Shown here one piece after another: positions 26,634 through 35,940 of a stretch of 64,000 nt of DNA. Both the position numbers and the translations under genes were made by a program. The stretch is from Streptomyces inhibens. Lineage in GTDB: Bacteria > Actinomycetota > Actinomycetes > Streptomycetales > Streptomycetaceae. The stretch is taken from contig NZ_QUAC01000127.1 in NCBI RefSeq assembly GCF_003389455.1, positions 1 to 64,000 on the forward strand, read 5' to 3'. The notes below the pieces were generated by a model. The model had not been told where the DNA came from and searched no databases. It was given only the letters and a program-made list of their open reading frames with translations. Position 1 is the first letter of the stretch, and every line of letters starts with the position of its first letter.

Positions 26634-28343
26634 CTACCGGTCGCGCAAGCGTGCTTCGAGGGTCTCGACGAGACCGGCGATCACGCCGTCGGGCGAGGGG
26701 CTGTAGTGCGGGACGGCCCATCGCGTGATCTTGGCGTCGATGACGCTGGGCCGGCCGGAAGTCAATGCCGTACGGAAGGCATCCTCGAACTCGTCGAGCG
26801 TCTCGACGCGGTAGCCGTCAGCGCCGCATGCGCGCGCGTACGACGCGAAGTCCGGGTTCTGGAACTCGACGAGACCGGTCTGCCCGTATGTCGTGATCTG
26901 AAAGAGCTTGATCAACTTGAACTCCTGGTCGTCGAAGATGACCCAGATCACGGGGATCTCGTGCTCGACGGCCGTCATCAGCTCAAAGCCGGACAGCGAG
27001 TAGCACCCGTCGCCGCAGCCGACGACGACGGTCCGTTCCGGGTGCGCGACCTTCAGGCCGATGGCGCCGTTGACGTGCCCGGCCATCGGTCCGAACGAAC
27101 CGGCCTTACGGAAGTTCTGCCCCTCCTCAAGCTCCACGTAGTAGCCGAGCCAGGCCAGATGGGCGCCCGCGTCGGCGAGCAGAACACCTTGCGGCGGCAG
27201 CATCCGGCCGATCGCCTGGGCAAGCTCTCCAGGGTGGATCTTCCCGGTCAAATGGGTGATGTGCCGGGCCTCGTAGTCCCGGCCGTCGACCTCGACCGCC
27301 GGCACCTCGCCGACTTTCTTCTCCAGCGCCTCGATCAGCGCCGCCACCGCCGGACGCGCATCGGACAGGAGCGCGTAGTCGGGTCGGTAAGCCTTGTGGA
27401 ACTCGGTCTCGGAGATGTTCACATGGATGAGCAGCTTGTTCTTGAACAGGTCTTCTCGGTAATTGAATGTGGCGTGCTGGTTGAGGGAATTCCCGATGCA
27501 CAGCACGACGTCGGCCTCGCGGAAGGCCTTCCAAGCGCTTGAGTGACCGCTGTCGGCAAAGACGCCCACCGAGAGCGGGTGCCCCTCGGACACGATGCCC
27601 TTACCGTCCAGCGTGGTCAGCAGCGGAATCTGGAACCGTTCGATCAACCGCTTGATCTCCGCTCCCGCTCCACTGCGGACGGCGCCGAATCCGACGAGCG
27701 CCACGATCCGCTGCCCCCGTGCGAGGGCGTCCGCCAGCACCGATGCGATCTCCTCCACGCGTGCCGGGTCGGGCAGCACCGGCGCGACGTCGAGCCGGAT
27801 GGGCCGGAAATTCGTCACCTCGACGCCGTGGTGGGTCAAATCCTCGGGCACATGGATGTGCACCGGACCGGGCCTTCCCTCGAAGGCGATATTCACCGCC
27901 TCCTCAAGGACGTCACAGGTGTCGGCGATGTCGGTGAGCAGGAAGGACTTCTTGGTGGTGGCCGCGAACATGGCCTGGGAGTCGGGCGTGCGGTTCACGC
28001 CGGAGGTCTCGTTCAGCGAGCCCCAGCCCCGCCAGTTCCGCGCCGCGTATCCCGAGACGGCGAGCACCGGATAGGAGTCGGACATCGCCACGGCCAGCCC
28101 GGAGAACAGGTTGAATGCGCCGGGCCCGGCGGTCGCGAAGCAGAAGCCCAGCCGGTTGGTGTACATCGCGTCACCACAGGCCATGAACGACGCGGCCTGC
28201 TCGTGTCGGGTGATGACCGGCCGGATCTGCCGCGAATGCTTCAGCGCCAGCATCAGGCCGGCGGCGTTCTCCCCGGCACCGCCGAAAGCGGCCTGCACCC
28301 CGACGCCTTCCAACCCCTTGACGATGGCCTCGTAGACTCTCAT
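26634..28343 (-). CDS. ThDP-dependent enzyme, copy 1 (acetolactate synthase-like)
   Basis: 569 residues. The N-terminal Pyr domain has RHEQAASFMACGDAMYTNRL with the cofactor-activating Glu48 and GPGAFNLFSGLAVAMSDSYP. A central Rossmann-like domain follows, and the C-terminal PP domain has GCGDGCYSLSGFELMTAVEH (the GDG metal/diphosphate motif), then VIFDDQEF where the usual NN pair is DD. The family does decarboxylation or carboligation of 2-oxo or 2-hydroxyacyl substrates. ATG at 28343 gives exactly the same length as the neighbouring paralogue and follows GGGAG; the longer frame is rejected. It lies 89 bases after copy 2 in the same direction. Confidence 0.88.
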   Translation of the reverse strand: MRVYEAIVKGLEGVGVQAAFGGAGENAAGLMLALKHSRQIRPVITRHEQAASFMACGDAMYTNRLGFCFATAGPGAFNLFSGLAVAMSDSYPVLAVSGYAARNWRGWGSLNETSGVNRTPDSQAMFAATTKKSFLLTDIADTCDVLEEAVNIAFEGRPGPVHIHVPEDLTHHGVEVTNFRPIRLDVAPVLPDPARVEEIASVLADALARGQRIVALVGFGAVRSGAGAEIKRLIERFQIPLLTTLDGKGIVSEGHPLSVGVFADSGHSSAWKAFREADVVLCIGNSLNQHATFNYREDLFKNKLLIHVNISETEFHKAYRPDYALLSDARPAVAALIEALEKKVGEVPAVEVDGRDYEARHITHLTGKIHPGELAQAIGRMLPPQGVLLADAGAHLAWLGYYVELEEGQNFRKAGSFGPMAGHVNGAIGLKVAHPERTVVVGCGDGCYSLSGFELMTAVEHEIPVIWVIFDDQEFKLIKLFQITTYGQTGLVEFQNPDFASYARACGADGYRVETLDEFEDAFRTALTSGRPSVIDAKITRWAVPHYSPSPDGVIAGLVETLEARLRDR

Positions 28344-28432
28344 CGGCACTCCCTCATCCGTGCCCTTCATCTGTCCCCGAGGTTCCGGTGCCGCGATCGC
28401 TGCGGTGACCCGCCGCGGCGTTGCCGGTTCCC

Positions 28433-30142
28433 TCACCCGTGACGGAACCGGTCCTCAAGTGCCTCCCAGATGCCGGGGATCACGCCTTTCGGCGACGAGC
28501 TGTAGTGCGGAAGCGCCCACCGGGTGATCTTGGCGTCGATCACTGTCGGTCTGCCCGACGTGAGTGCCGTCTCGAACGCGGCCTCGAACTCCTCCAACGT
28601 CTCCACACGGTGGCCGTCGGCACCGCAGGCCTTGGCGTACGCAGCGAAGTCCGGGTTCTGGAAGTCCACCAAGCCCGATTCGCCGTACGTCGCCACCTGA
28701 TACAGCTTCACGAGCTTGTACTCGTCGTCGTTGAAGATCACCCAGATCACCGGCACATCGTTCTGCACGGCGGTCATCAACTCGAAGCCGGACAGCGAGT
28801 AGCAGCCGTCGCCGCACCCGACGACGACCGTCCGGTCGGGCTGGGCCAGCTTCACCCCGATCGCGCCGTTGACGTGCGCGGCCATCGGCCCGAAGGTGCC
28901 CGTCTTACGGAAGTTCTGGCCCTTCTCCAGGTCCACGTAGTAGCCCAGCCACGCCAGATGCGCCCCGGCGTCGGCGAGCACCACACCGCGCTCCGGCAAC
29001 ATACGGCCGATCGCCTGCGCCAACCGGCCCGGATGGATCGCGTGGGGATGGCGCGGTATGCGTCGTGCCTCGTAGTCCTGGCCCACGACATCGACGGGCT
29101 CGATAGCGCCGACCTTCTTCTCCAGGGCTTCGGTGAGCGCCTCAACCGCCAGACGCGCATCGGAGACGAGTGCGTGCGCAGGGGCGTAGGTTTTGCCGAT
29201 CTCGCTCGCCGCGATATTGACCTGGATGAGTACCTTCCCGTCGAACAGATCCTTGCGCAGGCCGAACGTCGCATGCTGATTCAGTGAGTTGCCGACGGCC
29301 AGGACCACGTCGGCCTCGCGGAACACCTTCCAGGCGCTCGCGTGACCGCTCTCCGAAAACACCCCCACCGCCAGCGGGTGGGTTTCGGCGATAACTCCTT
29401 TGCCGTCCATGGTGGTGACGAGCGGAATCTGAAAACGCTCGACAAAGCGCTGCACCGCCGCCTCCGCGTGGCTGCGGATCGTGCCGAAACCGGCGAGGAC
29501 GACGATCCGGCGCCGGTCCCGCAAGGCGTCCGCCAGCACCCCGGCGATCACCTCGACCTGTTCCGGATCGGGTCGCACCTGCGCCACGTCAACCCTGACG
29601 TCGTGGTAATCGTCCACCGTCACGCCGCGGTATGTGAGGTTCTGCGGAACGTGAATATGGACCGGACCAGGCCGCCCCTCGAACGCGAGGTTCACGGCCT
29701 CTTCCAGCACATCGCAGGTATCGGCGACATCGGTGATCAGATAGGACCCCTTGGTCGTCGCGGCGAACATCGCCTGCGAGTCGGGTGTGCGGTTCACACC
29801 GGAGGTGTCGTTCACCGCACCACGCCCGCGCCAGTCGAGAGCGACGAAACCGGTAAGGGCCAACACCGGATAGGAATCCGAGAGCGCAACCGCAAGGCCG
29901 GAGAACAGATTGAACGCGCCGGGACCGACGGTCGCGAAGCAGACCCCCAGCCGGTTCGTGTACATCGCGTAGCCACACGCCATGAACGACGCGGCCTGCT
30001 CATGCCGGGTCATGATCGGTCGGATCTTCCGAGAATGCTTGAGCGCCAGCATCAAGCTGGCGATGTTCTCACCGTTGCCGCCGAAGGCCGTATCGACCCC
30101 CGCGCTTTCGAGCCCCTTGACGACAGCCTCGTAGACCTTCAT
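28433..30142 (-). CDS. ThDP-dependent enzyme, copy 2 (paralogue of copy 1)
   Basis: 569 residues, starting MKVYEAVVKGLESAGVDTAF. By eye it matches copy 1 over its whole length at roughly two-thirds to three-quarters identity, including HEQAASFMACG, PDSQAMFAATTK, SLNQHATF and GCGDGCYSLSGFELMTAV. The residues after GDG differ (VIFNDDEY against VIFDDQEF), as does the active-site-facing stretch GFVALDWRGRGAVNDT, so the two may have diverged in substrate or form a hetero-oligomer. It is the first gene of the presumed operon copy 2 - copy 1 - nitroreductase-like protein. Confidence 0.88.
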   Translation of the reverse strand: MKVYEAVVKGLESAGVDTAFGGNGENIASLMLALKHSRKIRPIMTRHEQAASFMACGYAMYTNRLGVCFATVGPGAFNLFSGLAVALSDSYPVLALTGFVALDWRGRGAVNDTSGVNRTPDSQAMFAATTKGSYLITDVADTCDVLEEAVNLAFEGRPGPVHIHVPQNLTYRGVTVDDYHDVRVDVAQVRPDPEQVEVIAGVLADALRDRRRIVVLAGFGTIRSHAEAAVQRFVERFQIPLVTTMDGKGVIAETHPLAVGVFSESGHASAWKVFREADVVLAVGNSLNQHATFGLRKDLFDGKVLIQVNIAASEIGKTYAPAHALVSDARLAVEALTEALEKKVGAIEPVDVVGQDYEARRIPRHPHAIHPGRLAQAIGRMLPERGVVLADAGAHLAWLGYYVDLEKGQNFRKTGTFGPMAAHVNGAIGVKLAQPDRTVVVGCGDGCYSLSGFELMTAVQNDVPVIWVIFNDDEYKLVKLYQVATYGESGLVDFQNPDFAAYAKACGADGHRVETLEEFEAAFETALTSGRPTVIDAKITRWALPHYSSSPKGVIPGIWEALEDRFRHG

Positions 30143-30657
30143 GGCACTCCCATCGATTCACGCCTCCCGCGTCGTCTCGGGGCAGCCCATCGACATTCGG
30201 TCCCAGAAACGGAAAACGACATGAGGTCGGAAAGTTATCGGAGCTGTCGGTGCCGTGGGTTCTGTGTCCGGCTTTATGCATCCGGGTCTGTGTCCGGTTC
30301 TTTCAGTGCATCCGGATCCTGATGCGATGCACATCAGACGCGCGCAGAGAAGAACCACTCGGGCAATTCCGGAGGGTAGCTGGTCATCCCCAAACCTTTC
30401 GTGCCCTGCCCGGCCTATCACGGCTGCTCCCAGTGTCGGCCCGGCCTGCTGGGCACGCAATTCGGCTCGGTGGCGGCATTGGCAGCGGGTGGTGGAGCTA
30501 CCGGCGGGCAGCAGACGGCGGGCGCCGGACAGGGACTGAAGTGCCCCTGCCCGGCGCCCTGATCCGCACGGTGCCGACGTCCCCGACTGCCGCCGCCGAC
30601 CCCCGTCCAGCGTCGTGTTGCGTCGGGCGTATCGGTACGCGGTTGCCGCTGACGACG
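30143..30657. other. Intergenic region upstream of the ThDP operon, with an imperfect direct repeat
   Basis: No convincing gene is present in these 515 bases. An imperfect duplication built on TCTGTGTCCGG...TGCATCCGG lies at 30261-30285 and 30287-30314, about 120-170 bases upstream of the ThDP-enzyme start, and could bind a regulator. The rest looks featureless. Confidence 0.4.
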
Positions 30658-31026
30658 TCAGCAGTTGTCGCCGGTGTGCGCGAGATACACCGACTTGACG
30701 CCGCTGTGGGCATAGGAATTCCTGGAGTGACCGTCGACGCAGGTCTTGCCGCCGGAACCTCCGCTGCCGGGCGCGACCGCAGCGTCGTCGCCGCGGTTGT
30801 CGTAGTACGAGAACGCCTGGGCCGGCAGGTTCTGCCAACGACCCGCGTCGCGATACTGCATCTTGCGCCCCGAGAAGTTCTTGCCGGTCCACAGACACAT
30901 CCAGCCCTGACCGCAGTCGTTGATACTGGACGGCTGGGCGTCGGCGGATGCGGTGGGCGTCAGCAGCAGACCCGCGCTCAGTGCCACGGTGGCGGAAGCC
31001 ACGGCCAGTCGCCTGATTCCTCGCAT
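30658..31026 (-). CDS. Secreted peptidase inhibitor I36-like / beta-gamma crystallin-like protein
   Basis: 122 residues. A Sec signal (MRGIRRLAVASATVALSAGL to TPTASA, about residues 1-30) is followed by NDCGQGWMCLWTGKNFSGRK and YYDNRGDDAAVAPG, the pattern of the I36 peptidase-inhibitor family, a beta-gamma crystallin-like fold found in SMI-type metalloprotease inhibitors. Four cysteines in the mature part could form two disulphides. ATG at 31026 follows AGAAGGGA. It is a stand-alone extracellular protein; inhibitor activity is inferred from family resemblance only. Confidence 0.82.
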   Translation of the reverse strand: MRGIRRLAVASATVALSAGLLLTPTASADAQPSSINDCGQGWMCLWTGKNFSGRKMQYRDAGRWQNLPAQAFSYYDNRGDDAAVAPGSGGSGGKTCVDGHSRNSYAHSGVKSVYLAHTGDNC

Positions 31027-31248
31027 GTTCGTGATCCCTTCTTCCTGGTACGGCTCTCCAGCCGGCTCGGCCGGCGAGAAGGCAGGCACCGTCGAGCCGT
31101 TGGAGGCTTCGCGGTGCGATGGGGCGGCCTTACGAGGAGCGTGGCACCGGACCACGGGGATCCCGACCTGATTCGGTCTGGCCCGAACAACGACATTCCG
31201 GAAGAATTGCCGGGGGCTGTTCAGCATGGGGCGATCCATGGGGGGATC

Positions 31249-32286
31249 GTGGTCTACCGCATTCACTTCACCAGCCACGATCTGGCGCGCACACGGCCGG
31301 CCGAGGTGCCGATGCCGTTGTCGGAGTTGAGCATGGCGGCACGGGTGCTGCAGGACCGTAGTCAGTCCCGGCTGCTGGACACCTGGCGGCGACGCTCGCG
31401 CGCGCAGCTGTCAGCCCGTGCGCGGATGGCTCTGTCCCTGATCCCGCCGGTCGGTTGGTCCCCGACCTTCCTCACCCCCGCGCAGGCGGGAGGGCCGGAG
31501 GAGCTCCTGGAACAGGTGCGTGCCACGCCACGCAAGCTGATCCGTGCGGAGATGGCCGTGATCGCAGAGAACCAGCCCGTCCCCGCGTGGGCCCGCCGTC
31601 TGTCGGACGACGCGGAGCTCCGGGAGGAGCTCTACGACGGCCTCGGCCACCTGTACACGCAGTTGATGAGCTCCCACTGGACGCAGATCATCGGCCAGTT
31701 CACAGCCGATCGAACCGTGCGTGTACGCCAATTCCTCAATGGCGGCGTCGAGCGTTTGCTCTGCCAGGTCAATCCGCAATGGGTGCGGTGGAACCCGCCG
31801 GTGCTGGAAATCCGCAACAGAATTGAGCACGACCTGCACTTGGAGGGGCAGGGAATTGTGCTGGTGCCGTCACTGTTCGCCACACGCTCCATCGTCGCCG
31901 ACGACACCCATGCCCAGTCTCAGCCCACCGTCACCTACCCGGTGGCCCATGACCAGCCTCTGCGTCAGCTCTTCCTCCTTACGGCCAAGCCGACCACGTC
32001 GAGTTCCGCGGTCGCACTCTCGGCGCTTCTGGGAAACACCAGAGCGGCGGTGCTGAACGCCATCGCCGAACACCCCGGGTGCTCCACCAAAGAACTCGCC
32101 GCTCTCACCGGCATCGCCCCGCCCAGCGCCAGCGAACACGCCACGGTTCTGCGCGAGGCCGGACTGATCAGCACCGTTCGGCATCGCAACACCGCGCTCC
32201 ACAGCCCCACCAGCCTCGGCATCGTGCTCCTGAACACTGCCGACAGTCCGTCCTGCTGGACTTCCTCAACCGAGCCCTGGAAGTGA
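31249..32286 (+). CDS. ArsR-type winged-helix regulator with DUF5937-like N-terminal domain
   Basis: 345 residues. The N-terminal part (VVYRIHFTSHDLARTRPAEV, then PMPLSELSMAARVLQDRSQS) has the shape of the DUF5937 domain found in Streptomyces regulators. The C-terminal winged helix is of ArsR type: LLGNTRAAVLNAIAEHPGCS, TKELAALTGIAPPSASEHAT, VLREAGLISTVRHRNT. No metal-binding CxC pair is evident in the helix, so it may not be a metal sensor. GTG at 31249 follows GGGGGA and starts at the conserved domain. It is divergent from the I36-like gene and upstream of a lipoprotein gene. Confidence 0.86.
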   Translation: MVYRIHFTSHDLARTRPAEVPMPLSELSMAARVLQDRSQSRLLDTWRRRSRAQLSARARMALSLIPPVGWSPTFLTPAQAGGPEELLEQVRATPRKLIRAEMAVIAENQPVPAWARRLSDDAELREELYDGLGHLYTQLMSSHWTQIIGQFTADRTVRVRQFLNGGVERLLCQVNPQWVRWNPPVLEIRNRIEHDLHLEGQGIVLVPSLFATRSIVADDTHAQSQPTVTYPVAHDQPLRQLFLLTAKPTTSSSAVALSALLGNTRAAVLNAIAEHPGCSTKELAALTGIAPPSASEHATVLREAGLISTVRHRNTALHSPTSLGIVLLNTADSPSCWTSSTEPWK

Positions 32287-32391
32287 CGGCTGCTCAGGAC
32301 GGCTGCTCAGGAAATTATTCATTGGCGGGCCTACCTGGGCAAACGGCTAGGATCGCGCGAAAAGCAGAACAACTGACAAGGAATGCAACCT

Positions 32392-33228
32392 GTGCAGGTG
32401 AAGGGGAAGGGCATCGTGGTGGCAGTCGCGGGGGCGGCGCTCACGATGGTTCTGGCGGGGTGCGGCGGCGGCGAGTCCGATCGCGGTGGTGCGAGCCGGG
32501 GCAAGAACGAGGCGGACGGCAGGCGGACGGACGCCCGCGCCGTGCTCATGGCGGCGGCAAAGAAGACGGGGAAGCAGACCTCTTACAAGACGGTTCAGAC
32601 GGGGGAGGGCGGCTCGGACAGGTCCGAGATGCTCTTCCAGAAGGAGCCGGCCGCCACGGTCATCAAGGCGTGGGGAAAGAAATCCCCGATCAACCCCAGC
32701 GGTTTCCACCACATGATTTTCCTGGGCGGCGCGACCTATGTGAAGTCGGACAAGGTCCCCGGCAAGAGCTGGTACACCATGGATCTCGGTGGTGACAGCG
32801 ACTCCGGCGACTCCAGCGATTCACGGGCGGCGGGTTACATCCGTGAGTTCGCCGGTGCACTCGCCGCGACCGAGTCCACCAAGTGGGTCGGCGAGGAAAA
32901 GGTCGGCGGCCACCCGGCCGACCACTACCGCGGCACGGTTGTTCTCGACGAGCTGGCCAAGTACTCCGGGCCCGCCATCAAGAAGGACGTGCGTGACTAC
33001 TACGTCGAGCTGGCCAAGAAGCAGGGTATGAACTCGGTCGTCATCGATATGTGGGTCGGCAAGGACGATCTCGTCCTCAAGTCCCAGGAGTCCGGCAAGG
33101 GCAAGAAGGGGCAAGAGGTCCTGGTCGAGGAGTACTCGGACTTCGGTGCCGTCCCGAAGATCACGGCGCCTCCTGCGAAGACCGTGGTCAGCTGGGACGA
33201 GTTCATCGCCGGCAAGGCAAAGGCGTAG
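32392..33228 (+). CDS. Secreted lipoprotein, LppX/LprG-like
   Basis: 278 residues. The signal VKGKGIVVAVAGAALTMVLA ends in the lipobox LAGC (lipidated Cys at about 24), followed by a Gly/Ser-rich linker. The mature part (ARAVLMAAAKKTGKQTSYKT, then SEMLFQKEPAATVIKAWGKK and KVPGKSWYTMDLGG) resembles the LppX/LprAFG-like fold, a hydrophobic-pocket carrier family in actinobacteria. GTG at 32392 is taken because AAGGAA lies 8 bases upstream; ATG at 32383 lacks a site. A terminator follows at 33278. A role in lipid or small-molecule carriage is family-level inference. Confidence 0.82.
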   Translation: MQVKGKGIVVAVAGAALTMVLAGCGGGESDRGGASRGKNEADGRRTDARAVLMAAAKKTGKQTSYKTVQTGEGGSDRSEMLFQKEPAATVIKAWGKKSPINPSGFHHMIFLGGATYVKSDKVPGKSWYTMDLGGDSDSGDSSDSRAAGYIREFAGALAATESTKWVGEEKVGGHPADHYRGTVVLDELAKYSGPAIKKDVRDYYVELAKKQGMNSVVIDMWVGKDDLVLKSQESGKGKKGQEVLVEEYSDFGAVPKITAPPAKTVVSWDEFIAGKAKA

Positions 33229-33277
33229 CCGCCGTCCGCAAGGGCGTGAGAGCTCGCAGGCGCGAGCTCGGGAATGA

Positions 33278-33310
33278 GAGGGGGCGCTTCCGGTCCGGGA
33301 GCGCCCCCTC
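33278..33310 (+). terminator. Terminator after the LppX-like lipoprotein gene
   Basis: A perfect 11-base stem, GAGGGGGCGCT at 33278-33288 and its complement at 33300-33310, with an 11-base loop, 50 bases after the stop codon. Confidence 0.85.
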
Positions 33311-33401
33311 CGGCTTGCCTCCGGGGCGCCGCCCCGGTCCCGCTGCTCACTCGGATCACCGCAACAGAACATATATTCGATTACGTGGGTACCCTGTAAG
33401 C

Positions 33402-34028
33402 ATGTCCATGCATCTTCAGGGCTCGCTCTTCGATCAGGCCGAGGACGTCCGCCTGGGCCCGCTGCGCGGGGTGCGCAGGACCGAGCTGGGCGACGGGGCC
33501 TGGATCGATCTGCTGCCCGGGTGGCTGAGCGGCGCCGATGCCCTGTTCGTGCGGCTCGCCGCCGAGGTTCCCTGGCAGGCCGAGCGCCGGCAGATGTACG
33601 AGCACGTGGTGGACGTACCGCGGCTGCTCGCCTTCTACCGGTCCGACGACGCACTGCCGCACCCCGTCCTGGAGGAGGCGAGGGACGCACTCTCCGCCCA
33701 CTACGCCGCCGAGCTCGGCGAACCGTTTACGACGGCCGGTCTCTGTTACTACAGGGACGGCCGGGACAGCGTGGCGTGGCACGGCGACCGGATCGGCCGC
33801 GGCAGTCGCGAGGACACCATGGTCGCCATCCTGTCCGTGGGGGCGCCGCGCGACCTGCTGCTGCGCCCTCGTGGGGGCGGCGGCACCGTGCGGCGGCCGC
33901 TCGGGCACGGGGATCTGATCGTGATGGGCGGATCGTGCCAGCGGACCTGGGAACATGCGATCCCCAAGAGCACACGGGCGGCGGGACCGCGGATCAGCAT
34001 CCAGTTCCGGCCGCAGGGCGTGCGCTGA
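33402..34028 (+). CDS. alkB: AlkB-like 2-oxoglutarate/Fe(II) dioxygenase
   Basis: 208 residues. The double-stranded beta-helix iron ligands are visible: His127 and Asp129 in WHGDRIG and His185 in WEHAIPKS. They are followed by RISIQFRPQ, with the 2-oxoglutarate-binding Arg, and preceded by LCYYRDGRDSVAW, typical of AlkB homologues. The enzyme oxidatively demethylates alkylated bases in DNA or RNA (1-methyladenine and 3-methylcytosine types). ATG at 33402 has a weak ribosome site; MHLQGSLFD at 33408 is the alternative. No Ada regulator is adjacent. Confidence 0.92.
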   Translation: MSMHLQGSLFDQAEDVRLGPLRGVRRTELGDGAWIDLLPGWLSGADALFVRLAAEVPWQAERRQMYEHVVDVPRLLAFYRSDDALPHPVLEEARDALSAHYAAELGEPFTTAGLCYYRDGRDSVAWHGDRIGRGSREDTMVAILSVGAPRDLLLRPRGGGGTVRRPLGHGDLIVMGGSCQRTWEHAIPKSTRAAGPRISIQFRPQGVR

Positions 34029-34229
34029 CGGCCGGCACGCGCGCTCCGTTCGACGCGTGAGCGGTGTTCGTGCCAGGTGCCAGGTGTGGAGCGCTTGTAG
34101 CGCTTGCGGAGCGGGCTACGCAGGGCCGCCCCGCAACACAACCCATGTGAGGGCTCAGATGTCTCCTTGTGCACATGGAATTCAGGAGTCCGCCACATTG
34201 GCGGCTCCCATCACAAGGGGGACCTTCAG

Positions 34230-35693
34230 ATGCGCACACAGATGCGCACAATGCGCCAGACACGCCGGTTGCGCCCGACGAGCGGTGCGGTGCGCATGCT
34301 GTCCGCGGTGGCCTGTTCGGGACTGCTGACCGTCGGACTCGTGTCGGCGGACGCGGGGGTGGCGACCGCGGCGCCGTCGGGGCCGCGCGGCGACTTCAAC
34401 GGCGACGGATACGGCGATGTGGTGGCCGCCTCGGACGGCGGCGCCGGGCGGATCACGGTGCTGTACGGGGAGGCGGGCGGCCTCGGCGGCAAGCGGACCG
34501 TCATCGACCAGGAGTCGCCCGGGGTACCGGGGCACAACGAGGACGGGGACGGCTTCGGCCGGGCGCTGACCGCGGCGGACTTCGACGGCGACGGATACGG
34601 CGACCTCGCGGTGGGCATCCCGCACGAGGTAACGGGAACGACCCCGTGGGCGGCCGGCTCGGTGACGATCCTGTGGGGCGGGCCCTCCGGGCTCTCCGGC
34701 GGCACCTCGCTGCCGACCGGCGCGCCGGACCCCGAGGGCCCGTACAGCGCGGTCGGGGCGACGCTCGCCGCGGCGGACTTCACCGGCGACGGACACCCGG
34801 ATCTGGCCGTCGGCCACGAGGGCGGGGTGCGGTTGCTCAAGGGCCCGTTCACCCGCGCCGGGGCGAACGGCGGCGTGACGGTCCACCGGCTCCCCCAGGG
34901 GAACGAGTGGATCGACACCGTCCGGGCCGCCGATGTGAACGGCGACGGCCGTGCCGACCTGCTCGCCGAGGCCAACCCGCAGCCCGAGGACGGCTCCGAC
35001 ACCTCCACCGGCATCTGGTGGTTCGCCGGGGCACCGAGCGGCCTCGCCGAGGGAGTGATGGTCGACGGCCTGCCCGAGAGCGCGCACTTCGCCGGGGGCA
35101 AGGCGTTCGCCGCGGGTGACCTCGACGGCGACGGGCGAGCCGAACTGGCTGTCGGCAGCGGCGGGGGAGTGACGGTCGTGTACGGCGCGGCCGCCGGCCC
35201 CGGCACCGGGCGGCCGACCGTCGGCCTGGACCAGAACACCGAAGGTGTGCCGGGGACGTCCGAACCCGAGGACGCGTTCGGCGGGGCGCTGGCCATCGGC
35301 GATGTGGACGGTGACCACTTCGGCGATCTCACGGTCGGTGCCCCGGGCGAAACGCTCGGCTCCGGGCAGACGGCCGTCAAGTCGGCCGGCGCGGTGACCG
35401 TACTGCGTGGTTCGCGGGACGGTGTCACGGCGGCAGGCGCGCAGATGTTCACCCAGGACAGCGCGGGCGTACCGGGTGGCGCCGAGAGCGGCGACCGCTT
35501 CGGTGCGGCACTCCTGCTCAGTGACACCGACAAGGACGGCCGGGCGGACCTCGCGGTGGCCGCCGACGGCGAGAACGGTACGGGCATGGTCTGGCGGCTG
35601 CCGGGCAGCGCGAACGGCCTGACCGGCACCGGCTCGGAGTACTTCGGCGCCCCGACGGCCGCCCTGCGCTTCGGACGGCCGCTGGAAGGCTGA
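34230..35693 (+). CDS. Secreted FG-GAP repeat beta-propeller protein
   Basis: 487 residues. A long Sec signal (to about residue 49, GVATAA) is followed by seven FG-GAP/VCBS blades, each with a calcium-binding loop: DFNGDGYGDV, DFDGDGYGDLAVG, DFTGDGHPDLAVG, DVNGDGRADL, DLDGDGRAELAVG, DVDGDHFGDLTVG and DTDKDGRADLAVA. This is the layout of an integrin-alpha-like seven-bladed propeller. Such Streptomyces proteins are extracellular with unknown binding partners. ATG at 34230 follows AAGGGGG; the frame upstream lacks protein-like sequence. Confidence 0.9.
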   Translation: MRTQMRTMRQTRRLRPTSGAVRMLSAVACSGLLTVGLVSADAGVATAAPSGPRGDFNGDGYGDVVAASDGGAGRITVLYGEAGGLGGKRTVIDQESPGVPGHNEDGDGFGRALTAADFDGDGYGDLAVGIPHEVTGTTPWAAGSVTILWGGPSGLSGGTSLPTGAPDPEGPYSAVGATLAAADFTGDGHPDLAVGHEGGVRLLKGPFTRAGANGGVTVHRLPQGNEWIDTVRAADVNGDGRADLLAEANPQPEDGSDTSTGIWWFAGAPSGLAEGVMVDGLPESAHFAGGKAFAAGDLDGDGRAELAVGSGGGVTVVYGAAAGPGTGRPTVGLDQNTEGVPGTSEPEDAFGGALAIGDVDGDHFGDLTVGAPGETLGSGQTAVKSAGAVTVLRGSRDGVTAAGAQMFTQDSAGVPGGAESGDRFGAALLLSDTDKDGRADLAVAADGENGTGMVWRLPGSANGLTGTGSEYFGAPTAALRFGRPLEG

Positions 35694-35940
35694 CAGACGC
35701 GGCGGCCGGGGGGCGCCGACGGCGGCGGACCGGGCGCCCGGCTGGCCGTCCGTCTGGCCGCCCGTCCGCCCGTCCGCCGTCAAGAGCTGAGCGAAGTCGG
35801 TCCGCCGACGATCAACGGCTTCCCTTTCACGACAACTTCACCATCGCATTGGCCAAAAGCCGACAGGCACACAACGCCCTCGCGCGCCCGCCCGTCCTAC
35901 CGCACGCATCTGAACTCACTTCTTCTTTTGGGGATAAATC

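Noticed and set aside
30250..31248. N-terminal extension of the ArsR-type regulator
   Set aside because: It overlaps the I36-like gene on the other strand and is low-complexity; the domain starts at GTG 31249.
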